Assembly (NCBI RefSeq): GCF_900450765.1
Contig: NZ_UGGU01000003.1
Span: forward strand, 620,001-684,000
Reading direction: 5' to 3'
DNA length: 64,000 nucleotides
Origin: Fusobacterium necrogenes
GTDB taxonomy: Bacteria > Fusobacteriota > Fusobacteriia > Fusobacteriales > Fusobacteriaceae
The notes beneath the pieces are model-generated. The model was not told where the DNA came from, made no database searches, and saw nothing but the letters and a program-made list of their open reading frames with translations. This document shows, one piece after another, positions 24,810 through 34,142 of the stretch (positions are counted from its first letter, which is position 1; every line of letters starts with the position of its first letter). Position numbers and translations under genes: made by a program.

Positions 24810-25241
24810 ATGAAATTAGATAGAAGAAAAAAAAGAGGAGAGGGATTACTAGAGCTTACTCCACTAGTAGACGTAGTATTTCTTTTATTGATCTTTTTTT
24901 TAGTTGCTACTACTTTTGAAGATATAAAAGGTGGTATCAAAATAGAGTTACCTCAATCTGCTATAAGAGAGATATCTGAGGTAAAAGAGATACAAATATT
25001 AGTGGATAAAGATAAAAAAATGTTACTTAATTATAAAGTAGCAGGGAAAAATGAGCAAGTAGTTGTGGATAAGGGAAATCTTAAAGACGAATTAGAGAAG
25101 AGATTAAAAGAGAGTCCAGAGAAAAATGTAATCATAAGTGCAGATAAAAAACTGGACTATGGTTATATTGTTGAAATAATGAGTATATCTAAAGAGGCTG
25201 GAGCTACTTCGTTAGATATAGATACAGCTAGCAAGAACTAG
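24810..25241 (+). CDS. exbD: ExbD/TolR-family protein
   Basis: The 143-residue protein has a short basic cytoplasmic tail, one membrane helix (residues 16-37) containing the functional Asp21 in LTPLVDVVF, and a periplasmic domain ending in the typical KLDYGYIVEIMSISKEAGA. Asp21 is the proton-carrying residue in this family. It starts 9 bp after exbB with the ribosome site TAGGAG. No deviation from the family is visible. Confidence 0.94.
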   Translation: MKLDRRKKRGEGLLELTPLVDVVFLLLIFFLVATTFEDIKGGIKIELPQSAIREISEVKEIQILVDKDKKMLLNYKVAGKNEQVVVDKGNLKDELEKRLKESPEKNVIISADKKLDYGYIVEIMSISKEAGATSLDIDTASKN

Positions 25242-25250
25242 GAGGAGCCT

Positions 25251-26198
25251 ATGAAAAAAGATGATGGGATAAGTTTACTGCTTTCAATAGTAATAAATGT
25301 AATTATTCTTTTTTTAATACCAGCTCTTTCAACTAATGTAGTTGAAAATAAAAAAATAAAAGTAGGATTAGTAGCCTATGAAAATAAAAATAGAACTAAA
25401 TTAGATGGAGAGAAAAATAATAATACTTTTCAGAAAAAAACAACTCAAGAAATAGTGAAGAAAAAACTAATTAAACAAGAGAAACCAAAGGAAGAGAAAA
25501 AAGAAGAGAAACCTGTTGAAAATAAAAATTTAATTGAGAAAAAACTAACTGGGAAAAAAATAAAAAATGAGATAGATATGGAAGCTTTAAACAATATAAA
25601 TAGTAATCTATCTATACCACAAGCAGAAATTTTAACAACTCCATATTTTAAAAATGAATACAGACAGATACAAAATTTAGAAGTACCTAAAAAAGAGATA
25701 AAAACAGGAATGCTTTCTGATGTAGAGATTAATGAAAATATATCTTTAACTAAAGAAATTATATTAGGGGAAAATGAGGTTTTGGATCTAAAGGATGAAG
25801 AAAGAATAACTTTTAATTCTGAGATAGGAAATGATTCTTCGTTTGATAGAATTTTAAAAATTTCTGGAGATGTGGAAGGCTTACCGAGTGGTTATAAATT
25901 AGGAACAGAAGATGGAGATATAGTAGCTAAATGGGATAATACAAATAAAGAGCCAATATATCCTGAAACAGCTCAATTAAAAGGGTTACATGGAAGTGTA
26001 AAAATAAGAATGAATGTAGATGAAAATGGAAATATAAAAGAAGTTAGATTAGAGCGTGGAAGTGGTGTCCCTGAGATAAATAATGCGATAGAAGAGGTAG
26101 CTAGAACTTGGAAAATTTATTTAAGCAAGAATGGATTGAGTGTAAGGGGAAGTGTAATATTGGAATATAATTTTACATTGAAGGGAAAAGTAAATTGA
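25251..26198 (+). CDS. TonB-like energy transducer
   Basis: The 315-residue protein has an N-terminal membrane helix (about 7-27), a Lys/Glu/Pro-rich linker (about 60-105), and a C-terminal TonB domain (about 230-312). The domain shows PIYPETAQLKGLHGSVKIRM, DENGNIKEVRLERGSG and a final W-x-I. It would carry energy from ExbBD to an outer-membrane partner. No TonB-dependent receptor lies in the window. The large TPR protein in the same operon suggests a dedicated envelope complex rather than general nutrient uptake, though that is inference. Confidence 0.9.
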   Translation: MKKDDGISLLLSIVINVIILFLIPALSTNVVENKKIKVGLVAYENKNRTKLDGEKNNNTFQKKTTQEIVKKKLIKQEKPKEEKKEEKPVENKNLIEKKLTGKKIKNEIDMEALNNINSNLSIPQAEILTTPYFKNEYRQIQNLEVPKKEIKTGMLSDVEINENISLTKEIILGENEVLDLKDEERITFNSEIGNDSSFDRILKISGDVEGLPSGYKLGTEDGDIVAKWDNTNKEPIYPETAQLKGLHGSVKIRMNVDENGNIKEVRLERGSGVPEINNAIEEVARTWKIYLSKNGLSVRGSVILEYNFTLKGKVN

Positions 26199-27607
26199 TT
26201 AAAGAGGTGAAAAAATTGGTTCTTTTGGGATTTAGACTAGAAAAAAGTTTGAAAGAGGAGTTAGAAAATAACTATGAAAATGAGTTGACTTTTGCTGATA
26301 ATATAACTGATTTTATTGATTGCTTAAAAAATAAAAAATATGAGGCTATAATAATCGAAGAGAAAAATCTTCAAGAGGAAGCTCTAATTAATCTTATAAA
26401 AAAGGTAGGAGAATACCAAAAAAAAGGAGTTATAATTGTTTTAGGAGAAACTTCTAATTTGAAAGTTGTGGCAGGAAGTGTAAAAGCTGGAGCTTATGAC
26501 TATATTTTAAAACCAGTAGAAATGTCTAATATAATTAAAATTATTGAAAAATCTGTAAAAGATTATAAGCTTTTAGCTGAAAGAATAGATAAACATAAAA
26601 GTTCAGGAGATAAATTAATTGGTCAAACTAAAGAGATAGTTGAGTTATATAAAATGATAGGGAAGGTTGCAACGAGTAGAGTTCCTGTTTTAGTCGTTGG
26701 AGAGAAAGGAACAGGAAAAACAAGTGTTGCTAAAGCTATACATCAATTTAGTGATTGGTCAAATAAGCCTCTTTTGAGCATTAATTGTACTTCTTTTCAA
26801 AATGAATTATTAGAAAGAAAAATGTTTGGTTATGAAAAAGGAGCTTTTAAAGGAGCTGTTTTTCCACAGATAGGAGAACTAGAAAAAGCTAATGGGGGAA
26901 CATTGCATTTAGGAAATATTGAATCTTTAAGTTTAGATTTACAATCAAAAGTATTGTATTTCTTAGAAGAGGGAGAGTTTTTCAGAATGGGAGGAGCAGA
27001 ACCTATAAAGATAGATGTAAGAGTTGTTGCTACTACTTGTGAAAATTTAGAGGAGCTTATTAACCAAGGAAAATTTATAGATGAATTATATAGGAAATTA
27101 AGGGTTTTAGAGGTTAATATTCCACCTCTTAGAGATAGAAAGGATGATATCCCACTCATAGTAGATCACTATCTTTTAGAGTGCAATACCGAACTTCATA
27201 AAAATGTTAAAGGTATAAGTAAACCAGCATTAAAAAAAATGCTAAGATATGACTGGCCAGGAAATGTAAATGAACTAAAAAATGCTATAAAATCAGCTGT
27301 AGCTTTGTGTAGAGGAACCTCTATTCTAATAGAAGATCTACCTAATAATGTCTTAGGAACAAAAATAACTAAGAAAAAAGGTGAAGGACAAAGCTATGAT
27401 TTAAAGGAATGGATAAAAGCTGAAATAGCTGAGTATAAAAATAATAATCAAGGAGATTATTATGGAAATATAATTTCTAAAGTGGAAAAAGAGTTAATTC
27501 GTCAAGTTCTTGAAGTGACTAATGGTAAAAAAGTAGAAACTGCAGAAATATTAGGAATAACTAGAAATACTTTAAGAACTAAAATGAGTAATTATAATTT
27601 GGAGTAA
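26195..27607 (+). CDS. NtrC-like regulator with degenerate receiver and AAA+ motifs
   Basis: The 470-residue protein has the NtrC layout: receiver-like domain (1-125), AAA+ domain (140-365) and a Fis-type helix-turn-helix (about 430-468, AEILGITRNTLRTKM). Several functional positions are changed. The phosphorylated Asp of the receiver is replaced in AIIIEEKN. Walker A GEKGTGKT (169-176) is present, but Walker B reads LHLGNI (237-242) instead of LFLDEI. The sigma-54 contact loop is GAFKGA (216-221) instead of GAFTGA. The arginine-finger region YRKLRV is kept. It is thus unlikely to be a normal sigma-54 activator and may bind DNA in an ATP- and phosphorylation-independent way. The TTG at 26195 overlaps the tonB stop; TTG 26216, right after AGAGGTGA, is an alternative start. 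Confidence 0.88.
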   Translation: MIKEVKKLVLLGFRLEKSLKEELENNYENELTFADNITDFIDCLKNKKYEAIIIEEKNLQEEALINLIKKVGEYQKKGVIIVLGETSNLKVVAGSVKAGAYDYILKPVEMSNIIKIIEKSVKDYKLLAERIDKHKSSGDKLIGQTKEIVELYKMIGKVATSRVPVLVVGEKGTGKTSVAKAIHQFSDWSNKPLLSINCTSFQNELLERKMFGYEKGAFKGAVFPQIGELEKANGGTLHLGNIESLSLDLQSKVLYFLEEGEFFRMGGAEPIKIDVRVVATTCENLEELINQGKFIDELYRKLRVLEVNIPPLRDRKDDIPLIVDHYLLECNTELHKNVKGISKPALKKMLRYDWPGNVNELKNAIKSAVALCRGTSILIEDLPNNVLGTKITKKKGEGQSYDLKEWIKAEIAEYKNNNQGDYYGNIISKVEKELIRQVLEVTNGKKVETAEILGITRNTLRTKMSNYNLE

Positions 27608-27610
27608 AAT

Positions 27611-29062
27611 ATGTATATAACATTGTATAGGAAATATAGACCTAAAGATTTTAAAGATGTGGTTGGACAAGAAGAGATAGTAAAAACTTTAAAAAATTCT
27701 TTGAGAAATGGAAGGACTTCTCATGCTTATCTTTTTACAGGACCTAGAGGAGTTGGAAAGACTACTTTGGCTAGATTAATGGTCAAAGGAGTGAATTGCT
27801 TAGAAAATGGGATTACTGATGAACCTTGTAATAAATGCGAAAATTGTATGGCTATAAATAATGGAACATTTTTAGACATGATGGAAATAGATGCTGCATC
27901 AAATAGAGGAATAGATGAAATTAGGCAATTAAAAGAAAAAATAAATTACCAACCTACAAAAGGAAGAAAAAAAATATATATAATAGATGAAGTTCATATG
28001 CTTACAAAAGAAGCTTTTAATGCTCTTTTAAAAACATTAGAAGAACCACCTGAACATGTTATTTTTATATTAGCAACCACAGAAGCAGATAAAATATTGC
28101 CTACTATCATTTCAAGATGTCAAAGATATGATTTTAAAGCTTTATCTCTAAATGAAATGAAAAAACAATTGAACTATATAAGTAGAGAAGAGGAGATAGA
28201 AATATCTGATGATGCATTGGAAGTAATTTATGAGAATTCTGGTGGAAGTTTAAGAGATGCTATTTCTATTTTAGAAAGAGTAGCAATAACTTATTTAAAT
28301 GAAAAAATTACTCTTGAGAAAATAGAAATAATATTGGGGATGACTCCAGCTACAAAAATGGAATTATTTCTTGACGAAATAAAAAAAAGAAATTACAGTA
28401 AACTTATAGAAATTTTAGATGATTTTTGGAATAACTCTACTGAAATAGAATTATTTTTTAAAGATTTTGCTAAATATTGTAAAACTCTTATAAGTAAAGG
28501 GGATTTGGAAATAGATTTAGGCCTCACAATTATAGGTTGTATATTTGATTCATTAGGAAAATTTAAATATGAAGAAGATAAAAGGTTAGTAGGGTATGTA
28601 ATAGTAGATACTCTATTAAAAAGAACTATGAAAGAAAAATTCATAATGACAGAAAAAAATCCAAAAGATGAAACTATTCTCGATTTATCTGAAAGTTTTA
28701 AAAATAAGAAAGAAAAAATAAAGACACTTACTTTAGAATATATATCTGGAAAATGGAGTGATATATTAAAAGAGGCAAAAAGAGAAAAAATAACATTAGG
28801 AGCTTTCTTAATTACAGCTAAGCCTTATAAGTTGGATGAAGATACATTATATATAGGCTTTGATCCAGATAGTGTTTTTTGTAAGGAACAGATGGAGAAT
28901 AAACTTTATAATGATGTCTTTACAGATGTTGTGAAAAAAATTTTGGATTCTGAATTGAAATTAAAATATGTCATTATTGGAAAGAAAAAAGAAACAGAAA
29001 AAGATAGTAGAGATTTTACAAAAAAAATAGTTGATTTCTTTGGTGGAGAAATTATGGTATAA
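27611..29062 (+). CDS. dnaX: DNA polymerase III subunit gamma/tau
   Basis: Clamp-loader ATPase that places the sliding clamp on primed DNA during replication. The 483-residue protein begins ITLYRKYRPKDFKDVVGQE, with Walker A GPRGVGKTT, a four-cysteine zinc module (NCLE...CNKCENC), the Walker B/DEVHM box, LLKTLEEPP, and sensor residues in ATTEADKILPTIISRCQ. The C-terminal part is shorter than in E. coli tau. It starts only 3 bp after the NtrC-like gene, so the replication block appears to be co-transcribed with the Ton-like block. Confidence 0.96.
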   Translation: MYITLYRKYRPKDFKDVVGQEEIVKTLKNSLRNGRTSHAYLFTGPRGVGKTTLARLMVKGVNCLENGITDEPCNKCENCMAINNGTFLDMMEIDAASNRGIDEIRQLKEKINYQPTKGRKKIYIIDEVHMLTKEAFNALLKTLEEPPEHVIFILATTEADKILPTIISRCQRYDFKALSLNEMKKQLNYISREEEIEISDDALEVIYENSGGSLRDAISILERVAITYLNEKITLEKIEIILGMTPATKMELFLDEIKKRNYSKLIEILDDFWNNSTEIELFFKDFAKYCKTLISKGDLEIDLGLTIIGCIFDSLGKFKYEEDKRLVGYVIVDTLLKRTMKEKFIMTEKNPKDETILDLSESFKNKKEKIKTLTLEYISGKWSDILKEAKREKITLGAFLITAKPYKLDEDTLYIGFDPDSVFCKEQMENKLYNDVFTDVVKKILDSELKLKYVIIGKKKETEKDSRDFTKKIVDFFGGEIMV

Positions 29063-29074
29063 TATGGAGGGTAG

Positions 29075-29866
29075 ATGTTTTTAATAAGTAGTGTTTTATC
29101 AATCATTCTTCTTTTCTTCCTTTCGCTTCTTATACCAGTGTTGAGTTTCACTCTTCCTATTTATAAGATAAAGAAAATGAAAAGATTTACTACAAAAGAA
29201 AAAGTAATTATTAATATAATAATTATTTTTTTAATAGCTATTATAAACCCATGGTTACTTTTTTTCTATGTAGGTTTTTTTATGGTGATTGAATTTTTAT
29301 ATAATTATTTTAATAATATAAGAAATAATATAAAAAAGTTTGACAGAATAGTAATTATATCAATTATTACTACTGTTATTATGGCTTTTGTACTATTTTT
29401 ATTAAGAGAAGAAATAAATAATAATATTGAACTTTTGATGAAGGTGTATGAACAACAGTTTCAAATTACAAGATTAGAAAGTATGGAGATATTTTCTATG
29501 ATAAAGGAAAATTTTCTTTATTATATTTTTGTCTATTCAATACTTTCTGTATTTTTAGTATATGTTTCATTAGATATTAAAGACTATAATGAATGGACAA
29601 TATCATTTGAATGGTTACTTATATATGTGATTAGTTTCTTTTTCATTTATTTATTGAAGATAGATAATTTTTATATAAGTAATTTCTTACAGATAGGAGA
29701 AACTATTTTTCTATTTTTTGGAATAAAGACTTTATATTCATATTTTATGAGTTTAATAAAGCAAATTAATATTTCGAATATATTAGCTATAATAGTAGCA
29801 TTTATGTTTCCGTTTGGAACTTTTTTAGTTGGAGTTCTGGGTGGATTTAAAATAGATAAAAAATAA
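29075..29866 (+). CDS. Multi-pass membrane protein, YybS-like (DUF2232)
   Basis: This 263-residue protein has about seven hydrophobic segments (near 5-25, 45-75, 90-110, 155-175, 180-200, 215-235 and 240-258). In Bacillus the DUF2232 protein YybS stands upstream of rplI and dnaC (replicative helicase), and the same order (this gene, rplI, dnaB) is present here. The assignment rests on this context and on the overall membrane profile, since no sharp motif exists. The function is unknown. Confidence 0.65.
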   Translation: MFLISSVLSIILLFFLSLLIPVLSFTLPIYKIKKMKRFTTKEKVIINIIIIFLIAIINPWLLFFYVGFFMVIEFLYNYFNNIRNNIKKFDRIVIISIITTVIMAFVLFLLREEINNNIELLMKVYEQQFQITRLESMEIFSMIKENFLYYIFVYSILSVFLVYVSLDIKDYNEWTISFEWLLIYVISFFFIYLLKIDNFYISNFLQIGETIFLFFGIKTLYSYFMSLIKQINISNILAIIVAFMFPFGTFLVGVLGGFKIDKK

Positions 29867-29881
29867 TTGGAGGATAAAGAA

Positions 29882-30331
29882 ATGGCTAAAATACAAGTAA
29901 TACTTACGCAAGATGTGGCTGGACAAGGAAGAAAAGGAGATATAGTATCGGTATCTGATGGATATGCTCATAATTTTTTAATAAAAAATAATAAAGGGAT
30001 TCTTGCAACTCCGGAAGAATTAAAAAAAATAGAAAATAAAAAGAAAAAAGAAGAGAAAAGGCATGAAGAAGAAAAAGTTAAAGCTCAGGAGTTAAAAAAA
30101 ATATTGGAGCTTAAGAAAGTTGAAATTTCAGTAAAAACAGGAGAAAATGGGAAATTATTTGGAACTATTACAAATAAAGAGGTAGCGGTAGCTTTAGAAC
30201 AAACATTTGGAATAAAGATTGATAGAAAGAAAATAGAATGTAATATAAAGAGTTTAGGAGAGCATATAGCAATTATAAAACTTCATACCGAAGTTAAAGC
30301 TGAGGTAAAAATAATAGCTAAAGCTCAATAG
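29882..30331 (+). CDS. rplI: Large-subunit ribosomal protein L9
   Basis: L9 binds 23S rRNA and helps keep the reading frame. The start ATG 29882 follows TTGGAGGATAAAGAA, and an in-frame TTG at 29867 lies before the ribosome site. The 149-residue protein has the N-terminal RNA-binding signature VAGQGRKGDIVSVSDGYAHNFL, a long Lys/Glu-rich helix (about 42-75) and the C-terminal domain with GKLFGTITNKEV. It is complete. Confidence 0.97.
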   Translation: MAKIQVILTQDVAGQGRKGDIVSVSDGYAHNFLIKNNKGILATPEELKKIENKKKKEEKRHEEEKVKAQELKKILELKKVEISVKTGENGKLFGTITNKEVAVALEQTFGIKIDRKKIECNIKSLGEHIAIIKLHTEVKAEVKIIAKAQ

Positions 30332-30348
30332 TTATTTAGGGAGAAAAA

Positions 30349-31689
30349 ATGTTAGATGTAGAAAATTTAAGAAAGGTTCCTAGCAGTATAGAAGCAGAGA
30401 AATCAGTACTAGGAGGGATATTTTTAAAACCTGATATTTTTGGAGATGTAATTGAAATATTAAGTTCTAGCGACTTTTATAAAACTGGGCATAAGCTTAT
30501 ATATGAGACTATGAGAGATGTATATAATAGTGGGATGGCAATAGATCCTATTGTTGTAATAAACAAGTTAAAAAAAAGTGAAAAATTTGATGAATTAGTA
30601 GGTGAAGAATTATTTTTTGAAATAATATCTGATGTACCAACTGCAGCTAATATAATAGAATATGCCAAAATTGTGAAAGAAAAAGCTACACTTAGAAGAT
30701 TAGGTGAAGTAGGAACAAAGATAGTTGAACTTGCCTATGAAGGATACGAAGAGGTAGATAATATTCTAGATAAAGCTGAAGGAATGATATTTAAAATATC
30801 AGAAAATGTAGACTCCAAAGATTTAGTTAGTTTAAAGGATGTAATTGCACAAGAATTTGTGAGGTTAGAAAAGGTTTATCAAAATAAGGGTGTAGCTACA
30901 GGAATATCTTCTGGCTTTTCAGATTTTGATCAAATGACAAGTGGCTTTCATCCATCTGACTTAGTTATTTTGGCAGCTAGACCTGCTATGGGGAAGACGG
31001 CTTTTGCCCTAAATTTGGCTTTAAATGCAGCTATGAAAAGTAAAAAAGGTGTGTTATTATTTAGTTTAGAGATGTCTAGTTCACAGTTATTACAAAGGCT
31101 TCTTTCAATAGAAGCAGGAATAGGGCTTCAAAAAATAAGAAATGGTTTTTTAGATCCAGACGATTGGGGAAAATTAGGACTTGCTAGTATGAAACTTTCA
31201 AATTCTGAGATAAATATAGCAGATTTACCTAATGTAAATGTATTAGAGATAAGAGCTATAGCTAGAAGGTTAAAAGCTGCAGGTAAATTGGATATGATCA
31301 TTATAGATTATCTTCAATTAATAAAGGGGAACAATGGAAAAAGTGATAATAGACAACAGGAAATATCAGAGATATCAAGAGCTTTAAAAGGGATAGCAAG
31401 AGAGTTAGATATTCCAATAATAGCTTTATCCCAATTATCAAGAGCAACTGAACAAAGAGCAGATAGAAGGCCTATGTTATCAGATTTAAGAGAGTCTGGA
31501 GCAATAGAACAAGATGCTGATATGGTAATGTTTTTATATAGAGATGACTATTATAATGAAGATTCTGAGGATAAAGGTCTTACCGAGGTAATTATAGGAA
31601 AGCAAAGAAATGGACCAGTGGGAACTATAAAACTCAGATTTTTTCATGAATATACAAAATTTGAAAATTTTACGTCGAGAGTTGAATAG
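30349..31689 (+). CDS. dnaB: Replicative DNA helicase DnaB
   Basis: Hexameric helicase that unwinds DNA at the replication fork. The 446-residue protein has the N-terminal domain (PSSIEAEKSVLGGIFL), Walker A ARPAMGKTAFALN (about 212-224), LFSLEMSSSQLLQRL, Walker B MIIIDYLQLI and the arginine-finger region with QQEISEISRALKGIARELD. No intein or insertion interrupts it. It lies 17 bp after rplI, the standard order in this phylum and in Firmicutes. Confidence 0.97.
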   Translation: MLDVENLRKVPSSIEAEKSVLGGIFLKPDIFGDVIEILSSSDFYKTGHKLIYETMRDVYNSGMAIDPIVVINKLKKSEKFDELVGEELFFEIISDVPTAANIIEYAKIVKEKATLRRLGEVGTKIVELAYEGYEEVDNILDKAEGMIFKISENVDSKDLVSLKDVIAQEFVRLEKVYQNKGVATGISSGFSDFDQMTSGFHPSDLVILAARPAMGKTAFALNLALNAAMKSKKGVLLFSLEMSSSQLLQRLLSIEAGIGLQKIRNGFLDPDDWGKLGLASMKLSNSEINIADLPNVNVLEIRAIARRLKAAGKLDMIIIDYLQLIKGNNGKSDNRQQEISEISRALKGIARELDIPIIALSQLSRATEQRADRRPMLSDLRESGAIEQDADMVMFLYRDDYYNEDSEDKGLTEVIIGKQRNGPVGTIKLRFFHEYTKFENFTSRVE

Positions 31690-31709
31690 AGTAGAAAGGA
31701 TTGGTATAA

Positions 31710-32930
31710 GTGAAAAAAGTTGAATTATTAGCTCCAGTAGGTAATATGGAGAAATTTAAAATGGCTCTTCACTATGGGGCTGATGCAGTATTTTTAGGTG
31801 GAAAAATGTTTAATTTAAGAGCTGGAAGTAATAATCTTTCTGATGAAGAGCTAGAGTATGCTGTAAATTATGCACATGAAAGAGGAAAAAAAGTTTACCT
31901 CACACTAAATGTGATTCCTCATAATCAAGAATTAGATTTATTGCCTGATTACATAAAATTTTTGGATAAAATAGGCATAGATGGAGTAATAGTAGCTGAT
32001 CTTGGAGTTTTTCAAATTATTAAAGAAAACTCAAATATTCCTATTAGTGTAAGTACACAGGCAAGCAATACTAACTGGCGTTCTGTAAAAATGTGGAAAG
32101 ATTTAGGAGCTAAAAGAGTTGTATTAGCTAGGGAGATTTCATTAGATAATATAGCAGAGATTAGAGCTAAGGTTCCTGACATAGAATTGGAAGTATTTGT
32201 ACATGGGGCTATGTGTATGGCTATATCTGGAAGATGTTTATTAAGTAATTATATGACTAGTAGAGATGCCAACAGAGGTGATTGTTCTCAAGCTTGTAGA
32301 TGGAAATACAATCTTGTAGAAGAAACAAGACCTGGAGAGTACATGCCTGTATATGAAGATGAACATGGAACATATATTTTTAATTCAAAAGATTTATGTA
32401 CAATAGAAATTATAGATAAAATATTAGATTTAGGTGTAGATTCTCTTAAAATAGAAGGAAGAATGAAGGGAATTTATTATGTAGCTAATGCTGTAAAAGT
32501 ATATAGAGATGCTATTGATAGTTATTACTCAGGAAATTATAAATATAATCCTAAATGGTTAGAGGAATTAGAATCAACTTCTAATAGAGGTTATACAAAA
32601 GGTTTTTATTTAGAAAAAGCAGGAGTTGAATCACAAAATTATAATGATAGAAATTCTTATAGCCAAACACATCAATTAGTAGCTAAGGTAGAGAAAAGAT
32701 TATCAGATAATGAGTACATATTAGCTATTAGAAATAAATTATTAGTAGGAGAGAAATTAGAAGTAGTTAGTCCAGGTATAAGTGTAAGAGAGATAGTTTT
32801 ACCTAAAATGATACTTATTAATAAAGATAGAGAAGTAGGAGAGGTAGAAGCTGCTAATCCTAACTCTTTTGTTAAAATAAAATTAAATGAAAGATTAGAT
32901 GAGTTAGACATGCTTAGAAAGAAAATCTAA
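31710..32930 (+). CDS. U32-family protein, probable tRNA hydroxylation enzyme (TrhP-like)
   Basis: The 406-residue protein starts at GTG. It shows the U32 core (LLAPVGNMEKFKMALHYGAD) and the family signature EVFVHGAMCMAISGRCLLS with conserved cysteines, including Cys in DCSQACRWKYNL. U32 proteins were first listed as peptidases, but several members (TrhP, RlhA, UbiU/V) are now known hydroxylation enzymes that carry an Fe-S cluster. Length and motif resemble the TrhP group, which makes 5-hydroxyuridine at tRNA position 34. A TrmR-like methyltransferase that would act on this product is encoded at 37184-37819. The family is secure, the TrhP role inferred. Confidence 0.85.
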   Translation: MKKVELLAPVGNMEKFKMALHYGADAVFLGGKMFNLRAGSNNLSDEELEYAVNYAHERGKKVYLTLNVIPHNQELDLLPDYIKFLDKIGIDGVIVADLGVFQIIKENSNIPISVSTQASNTNWRSVKMWKDLGAKRVVLAREISLDNIAEIRAKVPDIELEVFVHGAMCMAISGRCLLSNYMTSRDANRGDCSQACRWKYNLVEETRPGEYMPVYEDEHGTYIFNSKDLCTIEIIDKILDLGVDSLKIEGRMKGIYYVANAVKVYRDAIDSYYSGNYKYNPKWLEELESTSNRGYTKGFYLEKAGVESQNYNDRNSYSQTHQLVAKVEKRLSDNEYILAIRNKLLVGEKLEVVSPGISVREIVLPKMILINKDREVGEVEAANPNSFVKIKLNERLDELDMLRKKI

Positions 32931-32977
32931 AATTAAGGAAATATAAAGAATTAATAACTTATAAAGAGAAATTAATT

Positions 32978-33056
32978 AAAGTCAGCGGAATAGAATTTTA
33001 AAAAATACAGTTTTTTAATAAAAAATGTATTTCCAATATTTATTTTTGCTGACTTT
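32978..33056. terminator. Bidirectional terminator between convergent genes
   Basis: The outer arms AAAGTCAGC (32978-32986) and GCTGACTTT (33048-33056) enclose inner pairs such as AAATACA and TGTATTT and several A- and T-runs. It sits between the U32 gene and the convergent LacI-family gene, whose stop codon overlaps the right arm. Confidence 0.7.
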
Positions 33057-34077
33057 ATTTTTCTATTCTTAAATCTTTTACACTCTCTCTTTCAATTAAA
33101 TCACAGGGCATAATAATTTTTTTTACTCCATGTTCTCCCTCCCAAAGTTCTTCCATTACATTTAAAGCAGCATTAGCATATTCTCGCATAAAAATTCTAA
33201 TAGATGAAAGAGCAGGAGTAGTATATTCAGAAAGAGGAGTATCGTTAAAAGTTATAATACTGATATCTTCTGGAATTTTGATCTCTTTTTCTCCTAAAGC
33301 TTTTAATATACCTGGAGCAATTGCATCTGAAGATATAAAAAAAGCTGTTGGAAGTTTAGAGTTTTTTAAAAAATACATAATATTATGGTATCCAGATTTA
33401 GAAGTCATCTCGCACTCTACAACATATTTTTCATTAAATAGATTGATTTCTTCTAAAAAGCTTTTGAAATATACATATCTAGAATCAATTTTCCATTCTT
33501 TTGTATTTCCAAAGGTGTATTTACTTCCAATAAATCCAATATCTTTATGACCTTTATCTAAAAAATGTTTTAAAGCAATTCTTACCCCTAATTGATAGTT
33601 AGGAATAATACTATGATAAGTCAACTCATCAGGAGATGAGTCTATAAAAACAATATTTCTAGTATAGGATTCAAAATCAGCTATCTCCTCTAACGTAAAT
33701 CTTCCTATTGGAAATATTCCATCTAGTTTCTTTTTGTTGATTTTTATAAAGTTTTTATCTTTATTTCTAAAAAGAGAGATAACTTCTATTCCTTTTTCTA
33801 AACAAACTTCTTCTAGAACATTTTTCATCATAATATAGTAAATATCTTTTTTCTGTTCTTCTAATTCAAACATTTGAGCTATACCAATTTTATATTTTTT
33901 AGCTTTTCTATCCTTGTATCTCTGCCCTATTGTTTTATAGTTTAATTTATTAGCTACCTCTATAACTTTTTCTTTAGTTTGATTAGAAACATTTAAGGTA
34001 GTATCATTGTTTAAAATTCTTGATACAGTTGTTATTGAAACATCGCTTAACTCAGCTATCTCTTTAAGTGTTGCCAT
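33055..34077 (-). CDS. LacI/GalR-family transcription regulator
   Basis: The 340-residue protein begins MATLKEIAELSDVSITTVSRILNN, a textbook LacI-type helix-turn-helix and hinge, followed by a periplasmic-binding-protein-like ligand domain (GIAQMFE..., IIPNYQLGVRIALKHFLDKGHKDIGFIG, ISIITFNDTPLSEYTTPALSSI). Such proteins usually respond to a sugar and repress nearby transport or catabolic genes. No sugar genes lie next to it here, so its targets are elsewhere or it is a local orphan. The ligand is unknown. Confidence 0.93.
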   Translation of the reverse strand: MATLKEIAELSDVSITTVSRILNNDTTLNVSNQTKEKVIEVANKLNYKTIGQRYKDRKAKKYKIGIAQMFELEEQKKDIYYIMMKNVLEEVCLEKGIEVISLFRNKDKNFIKINKKKLDGIFPIGRFTLEEIADFESYTRNIVFIDSSPDELTYHSIIPNYQLGVRIALKHFLDKGHKDIGFIGSKYTFGNTKEWKIDSRYVYFKSFLEEINLFNEKYVVECEMTSKSGYHNIMYFLKNSKLPTAFFISSDAIAPGILKALGEKEIKIPEDISIITFNDTPLSEYTTPALSSIRIFMREYANAALNVMEELWEGEHGVKKIIMPCDLIERESVKDLRIEK

Positions 34078-34142
34078 AAATATCTCCTATTTCTATTTAT
34101 TATAATTTTAATTTAAGAAATTTATAGATATACAATAAAAAT

